Positions 8,164 to 18,228 are shown, counted from the stretch's first letter. The stretch: DNA of 64,000 nt from Gemmatimonadaceae bacterium (GCA_035606695.1 DATNEW010000049.1:1-64000), one strand, 5' to 3'. The notes: generated by a model from the sequence alone, not told the origin. Program-made: numbers and translations.

Positions 8164-9447
8164 ATGGCTCAAGGGGCACCCGGCGCCTTACCCGGATTTC
8201 GCGACTTCTATCCCGAACAGTTCGCTGAACGCGCACACATCACGAATGTGTGGCGCGACGTCGCGCGCCGGTTCGCGTTCGTCGAGTACGACGGACCTCC
8301 GCTCGAGCCACTCGAGCTCTACACGAAGAAGAGCGGCGACGAGATCGTGGGACAGTTGTACAACTTCACCGACAAGGGCGGTCGCGAGATCTCGCTGCGC
8401 CCCGAGATGACGCCGACACTCGCGCGCATGGCCGCGGCGAAAGCGAACGCATTGCGGAAACCGATCCGTTGGTTCTCGATTCCGCAGCTGTTTCGCTACG
8501 AGCGCCAACAGCGCGGACGTTTGCGCGAACACTTTCAGCTGAACGTCGACATCATCGGCGAGACGGACGTCACGGCGGATGCCGAGCTACTGGCGGTCGC
8601 GATCGAGATCATGCGCGGCTGCGGACTGACGGCGGGCGACGTGCGCGCGCGCGTATCGGACCGCCGCCTGCTCCGCGCGTTGCTCGCGTCACTCGGTGTT
8701 GGTGACGAGCGCATCGCCGACGTGTTCGGCATCGTCGACAAGATCGATCGACAGCCGCGGGACGTGTCGCGCGAGAAGCTGGTGGGCGTAGGTCTTTCGA
8801 ACGAGTCCATCGAGCGGCTGTTCGGATTGATGGGCGACGTCACGCTCGATCACATCGAGCGCGAGTTCGGCTCGGCGCCCGAGATCGCGACGCTCCTCTC
8901 CGATTTCCGCCGCTATTTCGCGTACCTCGAAGGTCTCGGCGTGCTGGACTGGGTGACGATCGATCTCAAGATCGTGCGCGGTCTGGCGTACTACACGGGG
9001 ATCGTGTTCGAGCTGTTCGACGCGAAGGGCGAGTTGCGCGCGATCTGCGGCGGGGGACGGTACGATAATCTCCTGCAGTCGTTGGGCGGCGTGGACCTGC
9101 CGGCGCTGGGTTTCGGCATGGGCGACGTGGTGCTCGCGGAGCTGCTGCGCGACCGGGGGTTGCTTCCGTCCAAGAGCGAGGGCCCGCAGGTGTGGGTCGC
9201 CGCGGAATCGGCGGCGTTGCAGTCCGATGTTCGGCGGGCCGCGACCGCGCTGCGCCATCACGGCGTGAGCGTCGAATACGCGCTCCGCGACCAACCGCTC
9301 ATGAAGCAGGTCAAGGCGGCGAAATCCGCCGGGGCGGCATTCGTGCTCACGCTGCGCGACTCCGCGCAGCCGGAAGGCGAACGCCATGCCTGGAGTCCGG
9401 AACCGCCGCCCGAATGGAACGACCTGCTTGCCGACCTCGGACTTTAG
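8164..9447 (+). CDS. hisS: Histidine--tRNA ligase
   Basis: A class II aminoacyl-tRNA synthetase of 427 residues. Motif 1 region follows the starting [11 protein letters not shown]. Motif 2 is [16 protein letters not shown], the histidine-specific segment is [14 protein letters not shown], and motif 3 is [13 protein letters not shown]. The C-terminal part from about residue 335 is the anticodon-binding domain (VWVAAES...[13 protein letters not shown]). It charges tRNA-His in the cytoplasm. It is placed between folC and proS on the same strand with short gaps (9 and 17 bases), consistent with one operon. Confidence 0.95.
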   Translation: MAQGAPGALPGFRDFYPEQFAERAHITNVWRDVARRFAFVEYDGPPLEPLELYTKKSGDEIVGQLYNFTDKGGREISLRPEMTPTLARMAAAKANALRKPIRWFSIPQLFRYERQQRGRLREHFQLNVDIIGETDVTADAELLAVAIEIMRGCGLTAGDVRARVSDRRLLRALLASLGVGDERIADVFGIVDKIDRQPRDVSREKLVGVGLSNESIERLFGLMGDVTLDHIEREFGSAPEIATLLSDFRRYFAYLEGLGVLDWVTIDLKIVRGLAYYTGIVFELFDAKGELRAICGGGRYDNLLQSLGGVDLPALGFGMGDVVLAELLRDRGLLPSKSEGPQVWVAAESAALQSDVRRAATALRHHGVSVEYALRDQPLMKQVKAAKSAGAAFVLTLRDSAQPEGERHAWSPEPPPEWNDLLADLGL

Positions 9448-9464
9448 CATACTCTAAAACTACA

Positions 9465-10949
9465 ATGGCTGACGACAAAAAACTCACGACGCGCGAAGCC
9501 GACTTCAGCGCCTGGTACAACGAAGTCGTGTTGCGCGCGGAGCTGGCGGATTACTCGCCCGTACGCGGCTGCATGGTCATTCGTCCCAACGGCTACGGCA
9601 TCTGGGAGCGCATGCAGCGCGCGCTCGACGACATGTTCAAGGCCACGGGCCACCAGAACGCGTACTTCCCGTTGTTCATTCCCGAAAGCTTTCTGCACAA
9701 GGAGGCGGAGCACGTCGAGGGTTTCGCGCCCGAGACGGCCGTCGTCACGCATGGGGGCGGCAAAAAGCTCGAGGAACCGCTGATCGTTCGGCCCACGTCG
9801 GAAACGATCATCTACTCGATGTTCGCCAAGTGGGTGCAAAGCTACCGCGACCTGCCGCTGCTCATCAATCAGTGGGCGAACGTCGTGCGCTGGGAAATGC
9901 GCACGCGCCTGTTCCTGCGCACGCTCGAGTTCCTGTGGCAGGAAGGCCACACCGCGCACGCTACGCACGACGAGGCCGAGGAGGAAGCGCGGCGCATGCT
10001 CGGCGTGTATTCGGACTTCATGGAAGGCCACATGGCGATGCCCGTCGTCACCGGCCAAAAGACCAAAGCTGAGAAGTTCGCCGGTGCGCTGCGCACGTAT
10101 TCGTGCGAAGCGATGATGCAGGACAACAAGGCGCTGCAGGCCGGCACGTCGCACAACCTCGGCCAGAACTTCGCCAAGGCGTTCGAGCTCAAGTTCCAGG
10201 CGGAGCACGGTGGACAGGAGTTCGCGTGGAACACCAGTTGGGGCGTGTCGACCCGGCTCGTCGGCGGCCTCGTGATGACGCACAGCGACGATAATGGCCT
10301 GCGGATTCCGCCGCTGCTCGCGCCCATCGAGCTCGTGATCGTGCCGATCTACAAGAGCGATGAAGAGCGGAGCAGGATGCTCGAGGCGGCCGATCGCGTG
10401 AGCGACATGCTGCAGGATTGGGAGCGTCGTGATCCCGGCCGCCTGCGCGTCCATGTCGACGATCGCGAAGGTGTGAAGCCGGGCGCGAAATATTACGAGT
10501 GGGAGCTGCGCGGTATCCCGGTGCGCATGGAGCTCGGACCCCGCGATCTCGAGAAGAATCAGGGCGTGCTCGTGCGGCGTGACACTCGCGAGAAGCGGCC
10601 CATCTCGCTCGATTCGCTCGGCGAGGACGTGAGCGAGCTCCTGATGCGCATTCAGGACGACATGCTCATCGCGGCGCGCGAGCGGCGCGAGCAGAACAGC
10701 ATTCGCCACAAGATCAGCTATGACGATTTCAAGTCGCTGATGGACGACAAGGGCGCATTCGTCTATGCCGGCTGGTGCGGCAGCGAAGATTGCGAGCGGG
10801 AGATCAAGGAGGAAACGAAAGCGACGATCCGCGTTCTGCCCGACGAAGAGTTTCAGTCGGCCGAAACGCCGGGCACTTGCCTCAAGTGCGGCAAAAAGAC
10901 CGGCGGCAGCACGACGATCGTCGAAGCGCTATGGGCCAAAGCGTACTGA
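9465..10949 (+). CDS. proS: Proline--tRNA ligase, archaeal/eukaryal (ProS type 3) form
   Basis: A class II synthetase of 494 residues. It lacks the bacterial editing insertion and has the archaeal/eukaryal-type C-terminal zinc domain: WCGSEDCE and CLKCG pairs near residues 437-480, ending in the C-terminal Tyr (WAKAY) typical of this form. The catalytic core shows [50 protein letters not shown] and [15 protein letters not shown] 9465 is the only start fitting the family, since upstream in-frame sequence overlaps hisS. Its end overlaps lysA by 19 bases. This form occurs in Bacteroidota, Deinococcota and relatives, useful for placing the host. Confidence 0.95.
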   Translation: MADDKKLTTREADFSAWYNEVVLRAELADYSPVRGCMVIRPNGYGIWERMQRALDDMFKATGHQNAYFPLFIPESFLHKEAEHVEGFAPETAVVTHGGGKKLEEPLIVRPTSETIIYSMFAKWVQSYRDLPLLINQWANVVRWEMRTRLFLRTLEFLWQEGHTAHATHDEAEEEARRMLGVYSDFMEGHMAMPVVTGQKTKAEKFAGALRTYSCEAMMQDNKALQAGTSHNLGQNFAKAFELKFQAEHGGQEFAWNTSWGVSTRLVGGLVMTHSDDNGLRIPPLLAPIELVIVPIYKSDEERSRMLEAADRVSDMLQDWERRDPGRLRVHVDDREGVKPGAKYYEWELRGIPVRMELGPRDLEKNQGVLVRRDTREKRPISLDSLGEDVSELLMRIQDDMLIAARERREQNSIRHKISYDDFKSLMDDKGAFVYAGWCGSEDCEREIKEETKATIRVLPDEEFQSAETPGTCLKCGKKTGGSTTIVEALWAKAY

Positions 10950-12238
10950 CCACCGGCTTCAGCCGCGTCGACGGAGTGATGTGCTGCGAGGGCGTGTCCC
11001 TCGAGCACATCGTCCGCGACGTCGGCTCGCCGGTGTACGTCTATAGCGCGGCGACGATTCGCGACCGGTTCGAGCGATTGGATCGCATGCTCGCGCCGGT
11101 CGCGCATCGCATTCACTACACGCTCAAGGCGAACGCCAGCCGCGGCGTGCTCGACGTCCTTCGCGAGCTCGGCGCGGGCGTCGACGTCGTCTCGGGCGGC
11201 GAGTTGCATCGCGCGCTCGCGGCCGGATTCAAGCCGAAGGACATCATCTTCGGCGGCGTCGGGAAGACCGAGGAAGAACTGGCGCAGGCGCTCGATGCGG
11301 ACATCCTGTTCATCAACGCGGAGAGCGAAGCCGAAGTCCGGATCATCGATCGGCTGGCGGGCGAACGCGGCGTGACGGCGCGCGTGTCGCTGCGCGTGAA
11401 TCCCGAGATCACGCTCGAGACGCCGCATGACTACATCAAGACGGGCGGCAAGGGGCACAAGTTCGGCATTCCGCATGACGACGTCGTGCATGTGGCGGAA
11501 GTGACGGCGTCACTCGCCCACGTCACGCTGGTCGGTCTGGACATGCACATCGGATCGCAGCTCTCGCGCATCGATCCGTATCGCGAAGGCACGGAGCGCC
11601 TGGCGTCGATCTTCGCCGAAATTCGGCGGCGGGGAATCGACACGCTCCGGTACCTCGACATCGGCGGCGGACTCGGCGTGCGATACGACACGGAGCAGCC
11701 GCCGAACCTGCAACGCTTCGCGGAGCTCGTGCTGCCGACGGTCGCTGACACAGGCCTCGAGCTGGTGATGGAACCGGGGCGTTTCATCGTCGGCAACGCC
11801 GCGGTGCTCGTTGGGCAAGTGCTCTATCGCAAGCGGAGCGGAGGGAAGCACTACGTCGTCGCGGACGTTGGCATGACGGAGCTCTTGCGCCCCTCGCATT
11901 ACGGCGCCTTTCATCGCATACTCGCCATGCGGGAGCATGCGACGACGGCCACCGTGGACGTCGTCGGTCCGGTGTGCGAGAGCGGTGATTTTCTGGCGCT
12001 CGACCGCGAGCTCGACGACCTGGCGCCGGGCGAATACCTCGTGGTGTGCGACGTCGGCGCGTATGGCTACGTCATGGCGTCGAACTACAACAGCCGTATG
12101 CGGCCGGCCGAAGTGCTGGTCGACGGCGACCGGTATGCGGTGATCACCGCGCGCGAGCGCTACGAGGATCTCATGCGCCTCGAGATCGCGAAGCCGGAAT
12201 GGAAAGCCACCGCAGCACACGCCGGAGACCAAAGCTGA
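10931..12238 (+). CDS. lysA: Diaminopimelate decarboxylase
   Basis: A PLP-dependent fold-III decarboxylase of 435 residues converting meso-diaminopimelate to lysine. The PLP-binding lysine is in HYTLKANAS near residue 62. Further motifs are [20 protein letters not shown], the glycine-rich phosphate loop [20 protein letters not shown] and the active-site Cys motif CESGDF. ATG 10931 lies inside the proS 3' end, which fixes the operon order proS-lysA-phosphodiesterase. Its TGA shares one base with the following ATG. No other lysine genes are in the window. Confidence 0.95.
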   Translation: MGQSVLTTGFSRVDGVMCCEGVSLEHIVRDVGSPVYVYSAATIRDRFERLDRMLAPVAHRIHYTLKANASRGVLDVLRELGAGVDVVSGGELHRALAAGFKPKDIIFGGVGKTEEELAQALDADILFINAESEAEVRIIDRLAGERGVTARVSLRVNPEITLETPHDYIKTGGKGHKFGIPHDDVVHVAEVTASLAHVTLVGLDMHIGSQLSRIDPYREGTERLASIFAEIRRRGIDTLRYLDIGGGLGVRYDTEQPPNLQRFAELVLPTVADTGLELVMEPGRFIVGNAAVLVGQVLYRKRSGGKHYVVADVGMTELLRPSHYGAFHRILAMREHATTATVDVVGPVCESGDFLALDRELDDLAPGEYLVVCDVGAYGYVMASNYNSRMRPAEVLVDGDRYAVITARERYEDLMRLEIAKPEWKATAAHAGDQS

Positions 12239-12747
12239 TGCGCATTGGCCTGATCGGGGACACGCACGATCGCCTGCCGGCGGTCGCGGAATTGGTGAAA
12301 CAGATTCAGGCGGCGGGCGCCGGCATGGTGCTGCACGCCGGCGACTACTGCTCGCCGTTCGCGCTCCGCGCATTCGAGGAGTCGCACGTGACGCTGGCCG
12401 GCGTGTTCGGCCGCAACGACGGCGATCGCGAGGGCTTGGTCTCGCGCGCGCAATCGGCGTTCGGCGCCGAGCTGTTCGAGTCGCCGCACAGCTTCGAGAT
12501 CGGGGGCAAGCGCATTCTTCTCGTACACGACATCGGCGACATGCATCAGCGCTCGATCGACTCGCACGAGATCGTGATCCATGGAAGCACGCACCAGCAG
12601 GAAATGAAGACGCGGGGGAACACGCTCATCGTGAATCCCGGGGAAGGGTGCGGCTGGCTTCACGGAACGCCGTCGGCCGCGGTGCTCGACATGGATGCGA
12701 TGCGCGTCGAGTTTCTCACGCTGTCGGGAGCGGAATGGAAGTACTGA
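12238..12747 (+). CDS. YfcE/MJ0936-family metallophosphoesterase
   Basis: A 169-residue calcineurin-like phosphoesterase. It carries the metal-binding signature GDTHDR (residues 7-12), HAGDYCS in the mid N-terminal part, a GRNDGD variant of the usual GNCD, LLVHDIGD and HGSTHQ. Family members are compact phosphodiesterases acting on small substrates in vitro; the physiological substrate is generally unknown. The start codon overlaps the lysA stop by one base (TGATG), so it is probably translated by re-initiation. It is the last gene before a 243-base palindromic spacer. Confidence 0.85.
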   Translation: MRIGLIGDTHDRLPAVAELVKQIQAAGAGMVLHAGDYCSPFALRAFEESHVTLAGVFGRNDGDREGLVSRAQSAFGAELFESPHSFEIGGKRILLVHDIGDMHQRSIDSHEIVIHGSTHQQEMKTRGNTLIVNPGEGCGWLHGTPSAAVLDMDAMRVEFLTLSGAEWKY

Positions 12748-12752
12748 CGGCT

Positions 12753-12973
12753 GACCACGGACGAACAGCGGACAACCGCGGATCGGCACGGAGACGGCGT
12801 CAACTGCAGTCAACTGCTGTTCAAAAGCTCTTAAGAACACCCTCGGGAAACTCGGTTTCGCGGAGCGTCCCGAGGGTGTCTGACAAAAACCATTAAACTC
12901 AAAACGCCGTTCCAACGCCGTTCCAACGCCGTCTCCGTGCCGATCGGTGAACGTCCGACGTTCGTCCGTGGTC
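12753..12973. repeat. Nested palindromic intergenic element between phosphodiesterase gene and guaA
   Basis: Three nested inverted repeats fill this spacer. The outer 14-base arms are 12753-12766 and 12960-12973, perfect complements. The middle 19-base arms, 12781-12799 and 12927-12945, are also perfect. A central 12-base stem, 12837-12848 with 12868-12879, encloses a 19-base loop. Between the outer and middle arms, several further bases can pair. No ORF is carried. The long symmetric arms look like a miniature-element or REP-type insertion. The inner hairpin could also end transcription, although no T run follows it. Confidence 0.75.
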
Positions 12974-12990
12974 CATATTCCTGATCCGAC

Positions 12991-14535
12991 GTGACTTCCA
13001 GAATCCTCATCCTCGACTACGGCTCCCAATTCACTCAACTCATCGCGCGCCGCGTGCGCGAGGCGAGAGTGTATTCCGAGATCCATCCGGCGACCCGCTC
13101 ACTCGAGTGGATTCGCGACTGGAAGCCGACCGGCATCATCCTGAGCGGCGGTCCGAGCTCCGTGTACGAGGACGGCGCTCCGCTCGCCGAGCCGGCGCTC
13201 CTCGACATCGCACCGGTGCTGGGCGTGTGTTACGGGATGCAGCTCGTCGCGCACATCTCGAACGGGGCGGTGATCGCCGGGGGGCGGCGCGAATACGGAC
13301 GCGCACAGCTTCGCGTCGACGAGCCGTCGGGATTGTTCGCGGGCTTCCAGCCCGGCGACGAGATGACGGTGTGGATGAGCCACGGCGATCACGTCGACGC
13401 GCCGCCGCCGGGCTTCGTCGTCACCGCGTCGAGCGGCAGCGTCCCCATCGCGGGCATGCGCCACGAGACCAAGCCGGTTCACTGCGTCCAGTTCCACCCC
13501 GAGGTCGCGCACACGCCGCGCGGCCGCGAGGTGATATCAAATTTCTTATTCAACATATGTAAAGCGGAGCCGACCTGGACGCCCGGCGCGTTCGTGGACG
13601 GGGAGATCGAGAAGATTCGCGCCCGTGTCGGCTCGGCACGCGTCATCTGCGGGCTTTCGGGCGGCGTCGACTCGTCCGTCGCCGCGGCGCTCGTCCATCG
13701 CGCGATCGGCCATCAGCTGACCTGCGTCTTCGTCGACACCGGCTTGCTGCGCCTGCACGAACGCCAGCAGGTCGAGCAAACGATGCACGCCAACCTCGGG
13801 ATCAAGCTCGTGACGGTGGACGCGTCGACACGCTTTCTCGACGCGCTGGCGGGAGTCGAAGATCCCGAAGAGAAGCGCCGGATCATCGGCCACACGTTCA
13901 TCGACGTGTTCGAGGAAGCAACATCCGGCGCCGGGAAGGATGCCAGTTTCCTCGTGCAGGGCACGTTGTATCCCGACGTGATCGAATCGTTCTCCCCGCG
14001 CGGCGGCCCGTCGGTCACGATCAAGACGCATCACAACGTCGGCGGCCTCAAGCCCGACATGAAGTTCAAACTCATCGAACCGCTGCGCGAGCTGTTCAAG
14101 GACGAGGTGCGCAACGTCGGCCGCGAGCTCGGACTGCCCGAGGAGATGGTCGGCCGGCATCCGTTCCCGGGACCGGGACTCGGCATTCGGGTCCTCGGTG
14201 CCGTGACGCCCGACGCGCTCGACGTGCTGCGCCGCGCCGACGCGATCTATCTGGACGAGATTCGGCAAGCGAATCTCTATGACGAGATCTGGCAGGCGTT
14301 TGCCGTGCTGCTGCCCGTCCGTACCGTCGGTGTCATGGGGGACTACCGGACGTATGAAAACGTCGTGGCACTACGCGCCGTCACGAGCACGGACGGTATG
14401 ACCGCCGACTGGTACCCCTTCCCACATGATGTGCTGGCGCGTATTTCAAGCCGCATCATCAACGAAGTGCGCGGGGTCAATCGTGTCGCGTATGACATCA
14501 GCTCAAAACCACCAGCCACGATCGAGTGGGAGTGA
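12991..14535 (+). CDS. guaA: GMP synthase (glutamine-hydrolysing)
   Basis: A 514-residue two-domain enzyme converting XMP to GMP. The class I glutamine amidotransferase domain (1-190) has nucleophile C80 in GVCYGMQ and the HPEV His-Glu pair near residue 170. The ATP-pyrophosphatase domain follows with the PP-loop [11 protein letters not shown] near residue 225, then the dimerisation domain ending KPPATIEWE, the canonical GuaA C-terminus. The start is GTG 12991, directly before the conserved [10 protein letters not shown]. It stands alone after the palindromic spacer, apart from the pur genes at 28-37 kb. Confidence 0.97.
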   Translation: MTSRILILDYGSQFTQLIARRVREARVYSEIHPATRSLEWIRDWKPTGIILSGGPSSVYEDGAPLAEPALLDIAPVLGVCYGMQLVAHISNGAVIAGGRREYGRAQLRVDEPSGLFAGFQPGDEMTVWMSHGDHVDAPPPGFVVTASSGSVPIAGMRHETKPVHCVQFHPEVAHTPRGREVISNFLFNICKAEPTWTPGAFVDGEIEKIRARVGSARVICGLSGGVDSSVAAALVHRAIGHQLTCVFVDTGLLRLHERQQVEQTMHANLGIKLVTVDASTRFLDALAGVEDPEEKRRIIGHTFIDVFEEATSGAGKDASFLVQGTLYPDVIESFSPRGGPSVTIKTHHNVGGLKPDMKFKLIEPLRELFKDEVRNVGRELGLPEEMVGRHPFPGPGLGIRVLGAVTPDALDVLRRADAIYLDEIRQANLYDEIWQAFAVLLPVRTVGVMGDYRTYENVVALRAVTSTDGMTADWYPFPHDVLARISSRIINEVRGVNRVAYDISSKPPATIEWE

Positions 14536-14585
14536 ACTGACGCGTCACGGGCGATCCGCATCATCGTCTCACTCAGCTTGGACCC

Positions 14586-15572
14586 ATGAGCATACCGCTT
14601 AACGTGACGTCGCGTTCCGCCGAATTTGCCCCGCCGGCATCCAGCGTCGAGCCGCCCGCGCCGTGGACCATTGCCTGTTTGAACTGCCACGCGACGATGA
14701 GCGGTCCGTTCTGCGCACAGTGTGGACAGCGCGCGGTGCCCCCGCACCCGAGCGTGCACGAGATCGCCGGCGAAGCCTTCTCCGAGTTCACGGGATGGGA
14801 CGGCAAGTTCGTCGAGACGTTCAAGCTGCTGCTCACGAGGCCCGGCGCCGTCACGCGGCAGTTCATCGAGGGCAAACGCGTTCGCTTCATCTCGCCGGTG
14901 CGGCTGTATCTCACGATGAGCTTCATCTACTTCCTGCTCGCGTCCGCCGCACCGACGCTGGTGCCGGTGACACGTCGGGTGGACGCGGCGGGCATCCAGG
15001 TTGGCCTCACCGTCGGGCCGAATGCCGCGAAGAAAGGATCCGCGCCGGAGGTAGTGGGCAAAGCACTGGCGACCGCCGTCGCCGGCGGCAATCTCTCGAC
15101 GGCACAGCGTGACTCTGCGCTCGCGAAGGTCGGCAAGGCACCCGTGTGGCTTCGTCCAATCGCGAGGCGTGAAATCGAGGATCCGCAGGGCCTCAAGCGC
15201 AACCTGCTGGACAGCCTGCCGCGCGTGCTCTTCATGATGCTGCCGGTCTTCGCGCTGGTTCTGAACGCCTTCTATCGGCCGCACCGCTATCCCGCGCATC
15301 TCTACTTCTCGATTCACTTCAACACGCTCGTCTTCATGCTGCTCGCGATCGGCGTGCTGGCGAAATTCACGTACTCGTCCGTGGTCGCCGGGCTCGTCGG
15401 CGGGATTTGCACGCTGGCGATTCCCATCTACGGCGTGATCGCGCTGCGTGGGATGTACGGCGGATCGATCGCGGCAACCATCGCCAAGGGGCTTGGCATC
15501 GTGACGATGTGCCTCTGCGCGTCGACGGTGGCGTTGTACGGGCTCGTCTACTACGCGTCGCTCGCGCGCTGA
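14586..15572 (+). CDS. DUF3667-like membrane protein with zinc ribbon
   Basis: A 328-residue protein. A four-cysteine ribbon sits near residues 31-50 (CLNC and CAQCGQ), followed by the segment KRVRFISPVRLYLTMSFIYF, which is characteristic of DUF3667 proteins. A soluble stretch comes next, and then four hydrophobic segments from about residue 215 to the end. The biochemical function of the family is unknown. It starts 50 bases after guaA and converges on ptsN across a short palindrome at 15608-15626. It is probably an inner-membrane protein with a cytoplasmic metal ribbon. Confidence 0.7.
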   Translation: MSIPLNVTSRSAEFAPPASSVEPPAPWTIACLNCHATMSGPFCAQCGQRAVPPHPSVHEIAGEAFSEFTGWDGKFVETFKLLLTRPGAVTRQFIEGKRVRFISPVRLYLTMSFIYFLLASAAPTLVPVTRRVDAAGIQVGLTVGPNAAKKGSAPEVVGKALATAVAGGNLSTAQRDSALAKVGKAPVWLRPIARREIEDPQGLKRNLLDSLPRVLFMMLPVFALVLNAFYRPHRYPAHLYFSIHFNTLVFMLLAIGVLAKFTYSSVVAGLVGGICTLAIPIYGVIALRGMYGGSIAATIAKGLGIVTMCLCASTVALYGLVYYASLAR

Positions 15573-15607
15573 CCATCGTCGAACACGATCGTCGAACGCC
15601 GCGCCAG

Positions 15608-15626
15608 CTAGTCTAATTTAGACTAG
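15608..15626. terminator. Perfect 8-base hairpin between convergent genes
   Basis: CTAGTCTA, a 3-base spacer and TAGACTAG form a perfect stem overlapping the ptsN stop codon. It sits where the DUF3667-like gene (plus) and ptsN (minus) converge, so a bidirectional terminator is likely. The stem is AT-rich for this genome and has only a short run of T (CCTTTT) beyond it on the plus strand. Confidence 0.5.
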
Positions 15627-16075
15627 ACGCCCTTTTCCTCGAGCAGCGCCAGAAACTGCTTGGGCTCCGTCAGCTCGAGCAGCCGGCCCGGCACGTCCGG
15701 CTCCTTGCTGAACTGCGCAATTTTGCCGAGGACGGGCAAGTACTGATTCGAGACTTCTAATGGCGGCGCGACGATCAGAAAGAAGAAGTGCACCGGCTTC
15801 TCGTCGATCGCCTTGAAGTCGACGCCTTCCTTCTTGCGGCCAAACGCCACGCGCAGCTTGTTGACGACCAGCGAGCGGCAGTGGGGAATCGCGATGCCGC
15901 GCCCGATGCCCGTCGACCCAAGATTCTCACGGCGCTTGAGCATCTTGAACAACATGCCTTCGGACTTTTCGTCCAACTTGAGCAAGCCGATCAGCTCGCG
16001 GAGGATGTCATCCTTCGACGTCCCCGCAAGGTCGAGCTTGATTGCGTCTTCGCTGAAGAACTCTCGCAGTTCCAT
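15623..16075 (-). CDS. ptsN: PTS IIA-like nitrogen-regulatory protein
   Basis: A 150-residue EIIA-fructose/nitrogen (PtsN) domain. The phosphorylatable histidine is H65 in IAIPHCRS, preceded by STGIGRG, and the downstream VHFFFLIVAPP block is conserved. PtsN is a cytoplasmic phosphoacceptor that signals nitrogen/carbon and potassium status rather than moving sugars. ATG 16075 gives the usual MELREFF start. A TTG three codons earlier is possible. No ptsP, ptsO, rpoN or hpf is adjacent, so its regulatory circuit is not visible here. Confidence 0.9.
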   Translation of the reverse strand: MELREFFSEDAIKLDLAGTSKDDILRELIGLLKLDEKSEGMLFKMLKRRENLGSTGIGRGIAIPHCRSLVVNKLRVAFGRKKEGVDFKAIDEKPVHFFFLIVAPPLEVSNQYLPVLGKIAQFSKEPDVPGRLLELTEPKQFLALLEEKGV

Positions 16076-16188
16076 TTGGCGCAACCTATTGAGCCCCTAG
16101 ACGTGTGTCAAATGCTGATGTTGCTTGCAGTTGCTTCGTGTTGCTTCGACTTCGGCACGCTCTTAACTTGATCGAGTGGCACATGCGG

Positions 16189-16296
16189 CATTCCGAGCGA
16201 AGGTGCGCAGCGCCGGAGCGAGGAACACCCAGTGAAATGGCACCGTCCAGCATTCCGGGCGAAGGTGCGCAGCGCCGGAGCGAGAAACCCTCAGTG
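16189..16296. repeat. Two direct copies of the 46-base CCGAGCGAAGG...GAGCGAG repeat (family B)
   Basis: Copies at 16189-16234 and 16251-16296 differ at only a few positions and are separated by 16 bases. Each runs from CATTCCG to CAGTG and contains a palindromic GGTGCGCAGCGCC core. A third relative is at 44463-44507, inside trpF. The GTG at the end of the second copy is the most likely dus start. The element is noncoding in character and resembles a dispersed REP-type sequence. Confidence 0.8.
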
Positions 16297-17313
16297 ACGA
16301 AACGCTTTCCGTTCCCCCTGACAGGCAGTTCGGTCGACGTGCCGATGTATCTGGCGCCCATGGCCGGCGTGTCCGAGTCGCCGTTCCGGCGCCTCTGCCG
16401 CCGCTTTGGCGCCGACGTCGTCGTCACCGAATTCCTGTCCGCCGAGGGGATTCGGCGCGAGAACGAAGCGACGATCAGCAAGCTGCGCTTCGGGCCTGAC
16501 GAGCGGCCGATCGGCGTGCAGATTTTCGGCGCCGATCCGATCGCCATGGGCGAAGCGGCCGCGTTCGTCACCGACGTCTTCCAGCCCGAGTTCATCGACA
16601 TCAACTTCGGCTGTCCGGTGAAGAAGGTCGTCAAGCGGAACGGCGGCTCGGGCTGTCTCAAGGATCTCGACCTCGTGCAGCAGATCATCCGCGCCGTGGC
16701 GAAGAGCACGAGTCTTCCCGTCACGGTCAAGACGCGCAGCGGATGGAACGAGGACACGCGCGACCCGGTCGGCATCGCTCTGCGCATGCAGGACGCCGGC
16801 GCGCGCGCGTTCACCCTGCACGCCCGCACGCGCACGCAGATGTACAGCGGCACCGCGCGCTGGGAAGAAATCGCGGCCGTCGTCGCCGCGCTCGACATTC
16901 CGGTGCTCGGCAACGGCGACATCAAGACACCGGAAGACGCCGTGCGCATGCAGCGCATGACGAATTGCGCCGGCATCATGATCGGCCGCGGCGCGTTCGG
17001 GCAGCCGTGGATCTTCGATCAAACGCGCGATCTCCTCGCGGGCCGCGACAAGCGTCCCGATCCAACCGTCGAGGAGCGTTTCGCCATCGCGCTCGACCAC
17101 GCGAAGATGGCCAACGACTACGAGCCCGACCGGCGCGGCGCGGCGATCGAGTTCCGCAAGCACCTGGGTTGGTACTGCAAAGGTCTCCCGGGCTCGGCGG
17201 AGCTCCGCAAGAAGCTGCACGCGGTGACGTCGCTCGGCGAAGTCGAAGGGATCTTTGAAGAGTATTTGCGTATGCGCGATCAGTACGCGGCCGAGGTCGA
17301 CACGGCTGCATGA
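16294..17313 (+). CDS. dus: tRNA-dihydrouridine synthase
   Basis: A flavin-dependent TIM-barrel enzyme (339 residues) that reduces uridine to dihydrouridine in tRNA D-loops. It has LAPMAGVSESPFR near residue 18, the catalytic Cys in INFGCPVKK near residue 108, the VKTRSGW motif and the FMN-binding GNGDIKTPED and GIMIGRGAFG blocks. A longer frame reaches back to 16105 but would translate two copies of a dispersed repeat, so GTG 16294, 22 residues before APMAGV, fits the family best. ATG 16237 is the alternative. It is followed by larB 7 bases later. Subclass looks DusB-like. Confidence 0.93.
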   Translation: MTKRFPFPLTGSSVDVPMYLAPMAGVSESPFRRLCRRFGADVVVTEFLSAEGIRRENEATISKLRFGPDERPIGVQIFGADPIAMGEAAAFVTDVFQPEFIDINFGCPVKKVVKRNGGSGCLKDLDLVQQIIRAVAKSTSLPVTVKTRSGWNEDTRDPVGIALRMQDAGARAFTLHARTRTQMYSGTARWEEIAAVVAALDIPVLGNGDIKTPEDAVRMQRMTNCAGIMIGRGAFGQPWIFDQTRDLLAGRDKRPDPTVEERFAIALDHAKMANDYEPDRRGAAIEFRKHLGWYCKGLPGSAELRKKLHAVTSLGEVEGIFEEYLRMRDQYAAEVDTAA

Positions 17314-17320
17314 GCGTGTC

Positions 17321-18088
17321 ATGAGACGCGAGCACGTTCGCGATCTGCTCCAGCAGGTGGCGAACGGCGCGCTCGACGTGACGAGCGCGGTCGACGCGCT
17401 CGCAAACGGCGTTCTCGAGCCGCTGGAATCGCTCGGCTTCGCGACGATCGATCATCACCGCACGCTTCGCCAGGGATTTCCCGAGGTCATTTACGCGGCG
17501 GGCAAGACGCCGGAGCAGGTCACGGAGATCGCGCGGCACATCATCGCGCGCGGCGACGCCATGCTCGCTACTCGGCTCTCGGCCGACGCCGCGGAGATGT
17601 TGCGCGCGTCGCTGCCGGATATCGAGTTGAATGCGCTCGGGCGGACGGCATTTCTCCCGGGCCGCGAGCCGGCGCCGAGCGGCAAGGGAACGGTCACGAT
17701 CGTCACCGCCGGCACGAGCGATCTGCCTGTCGCCGAGGAAGCGGCCGTGACATTGCGGGCGCTGGGCGACTGCGTGGCGCGCATCACAGACGTGGGCGTC
17801 GCGGGGATTCATCGTGTGCTCGCCAAGCGCGACGAGCTTTCCGCGTCCGCCGTGGTGATCGTCATCGCGGGGATGGACGGGGCGTTGCCGTCGGTCGTGG
17901 GTGGTCTCGTGCGCGCGCCGGTGATCGCGGTGCCGACGAGCGTCGGCTACGGCGCGGCGTTCCAGGGAATCGCGCCGCTGTTGACGATGCTCAACAGCTG
18001 CGCCGCGGGTATCACGGTGGTCAACATCGACAATGGATTCGGCGCGGCGGTCGCCGCGTCGCGTATCACGCACGGCGTGTCATCCTGA
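17321..18088 (+). CDS. larB: Nickel-pincer cofactor biosynthesis protein LarB
   Basis: A 255-residue LarB with a C-terminal PurE/AIR-carboxylase-like domain from about residue 125, containing VTAGTSDLPVAEEA, GDCVARITDVGVAGIHR and VVIAGMDGALPSVVGGL. LarB carboxylates and hydrolyses nicotinic acid adenine dinucleotide, the first step to the nickel-pincer nucleotide used by LarA-type racemases. larC, larE and larA are absent from the window. The last codons and stop (Ser-Ser-TGA) lie in the beginning of a TCATCCTGA repeat, so the native C-terminus may have been altered. Confidence 0.9.
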   Translation: MRREHVRDLLQQVANGALDVTSAVDALANGVLEPLESLGFATIDHHRTLRQGFPEVIYAAGKTPEQVTEIARHIIARGDAMLATRLSADAAEMLRASLPDIELNALGRTAFLPGREPAPSGKGTVTIVTAGTSDLPVAEEAAVTLRALGDCVARITDVGVAGIHRVLAKRDELSASAVVIVIAGMDGALPSVVGGLVRAPVIAVPTSVGYGAAFQGIAPLLTMLNSCAAGITVVNIDNGFGAAVAASRITHGVSS

Positions 18089-18220
18089 GGAGCGCAGGCG
18101 GTGTGTCATCATGAGAAGTCGCGCTGTTTGTCATCCTGAAGAGCGGAGCGACGAAGGACCCCTTTCACTGACGAGAGCTCGCCTTGGTGAAAGGGGTCCT
18201 TCGCTACGCTCAGGATGACA
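18080..18220. repeat. TCATCCTGA...AAGGACC repeat cluster (family A, copy 1)
   Basis: A TCATCCTGAGG half-site at 18080 overlaps the larB stop, and a degenerate copy starts at 18107. A full hairpin covers 18129-18220: outer 11-base arms (18129-18139 and 18210-18220) and inner 17-base perfect arms (18152-18168 and 18187-18203). Related copies occur at 29383-29463 and 32073-32179. It ends 8 bases before the diguanylate cyclase start, so it may affect mRNA stability or termination between larB and that gene. Confidence 0.85.
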
Positions 18221-18228
18221 ACAGGGTT

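Noticed and set aside
12837-12879. The central hairpin before guaA as an ordinary terminator
   Set aside because: It has no T run and is nested inside two larger perfect inverted repeats, so it is reported as part of a palindromic element instead.
16105-16293. A 63-residue N-terminal extension of Dus
   Set aside because: It would translate two copies of a dispersed repeat, and the family core starts just after GTG 16294.
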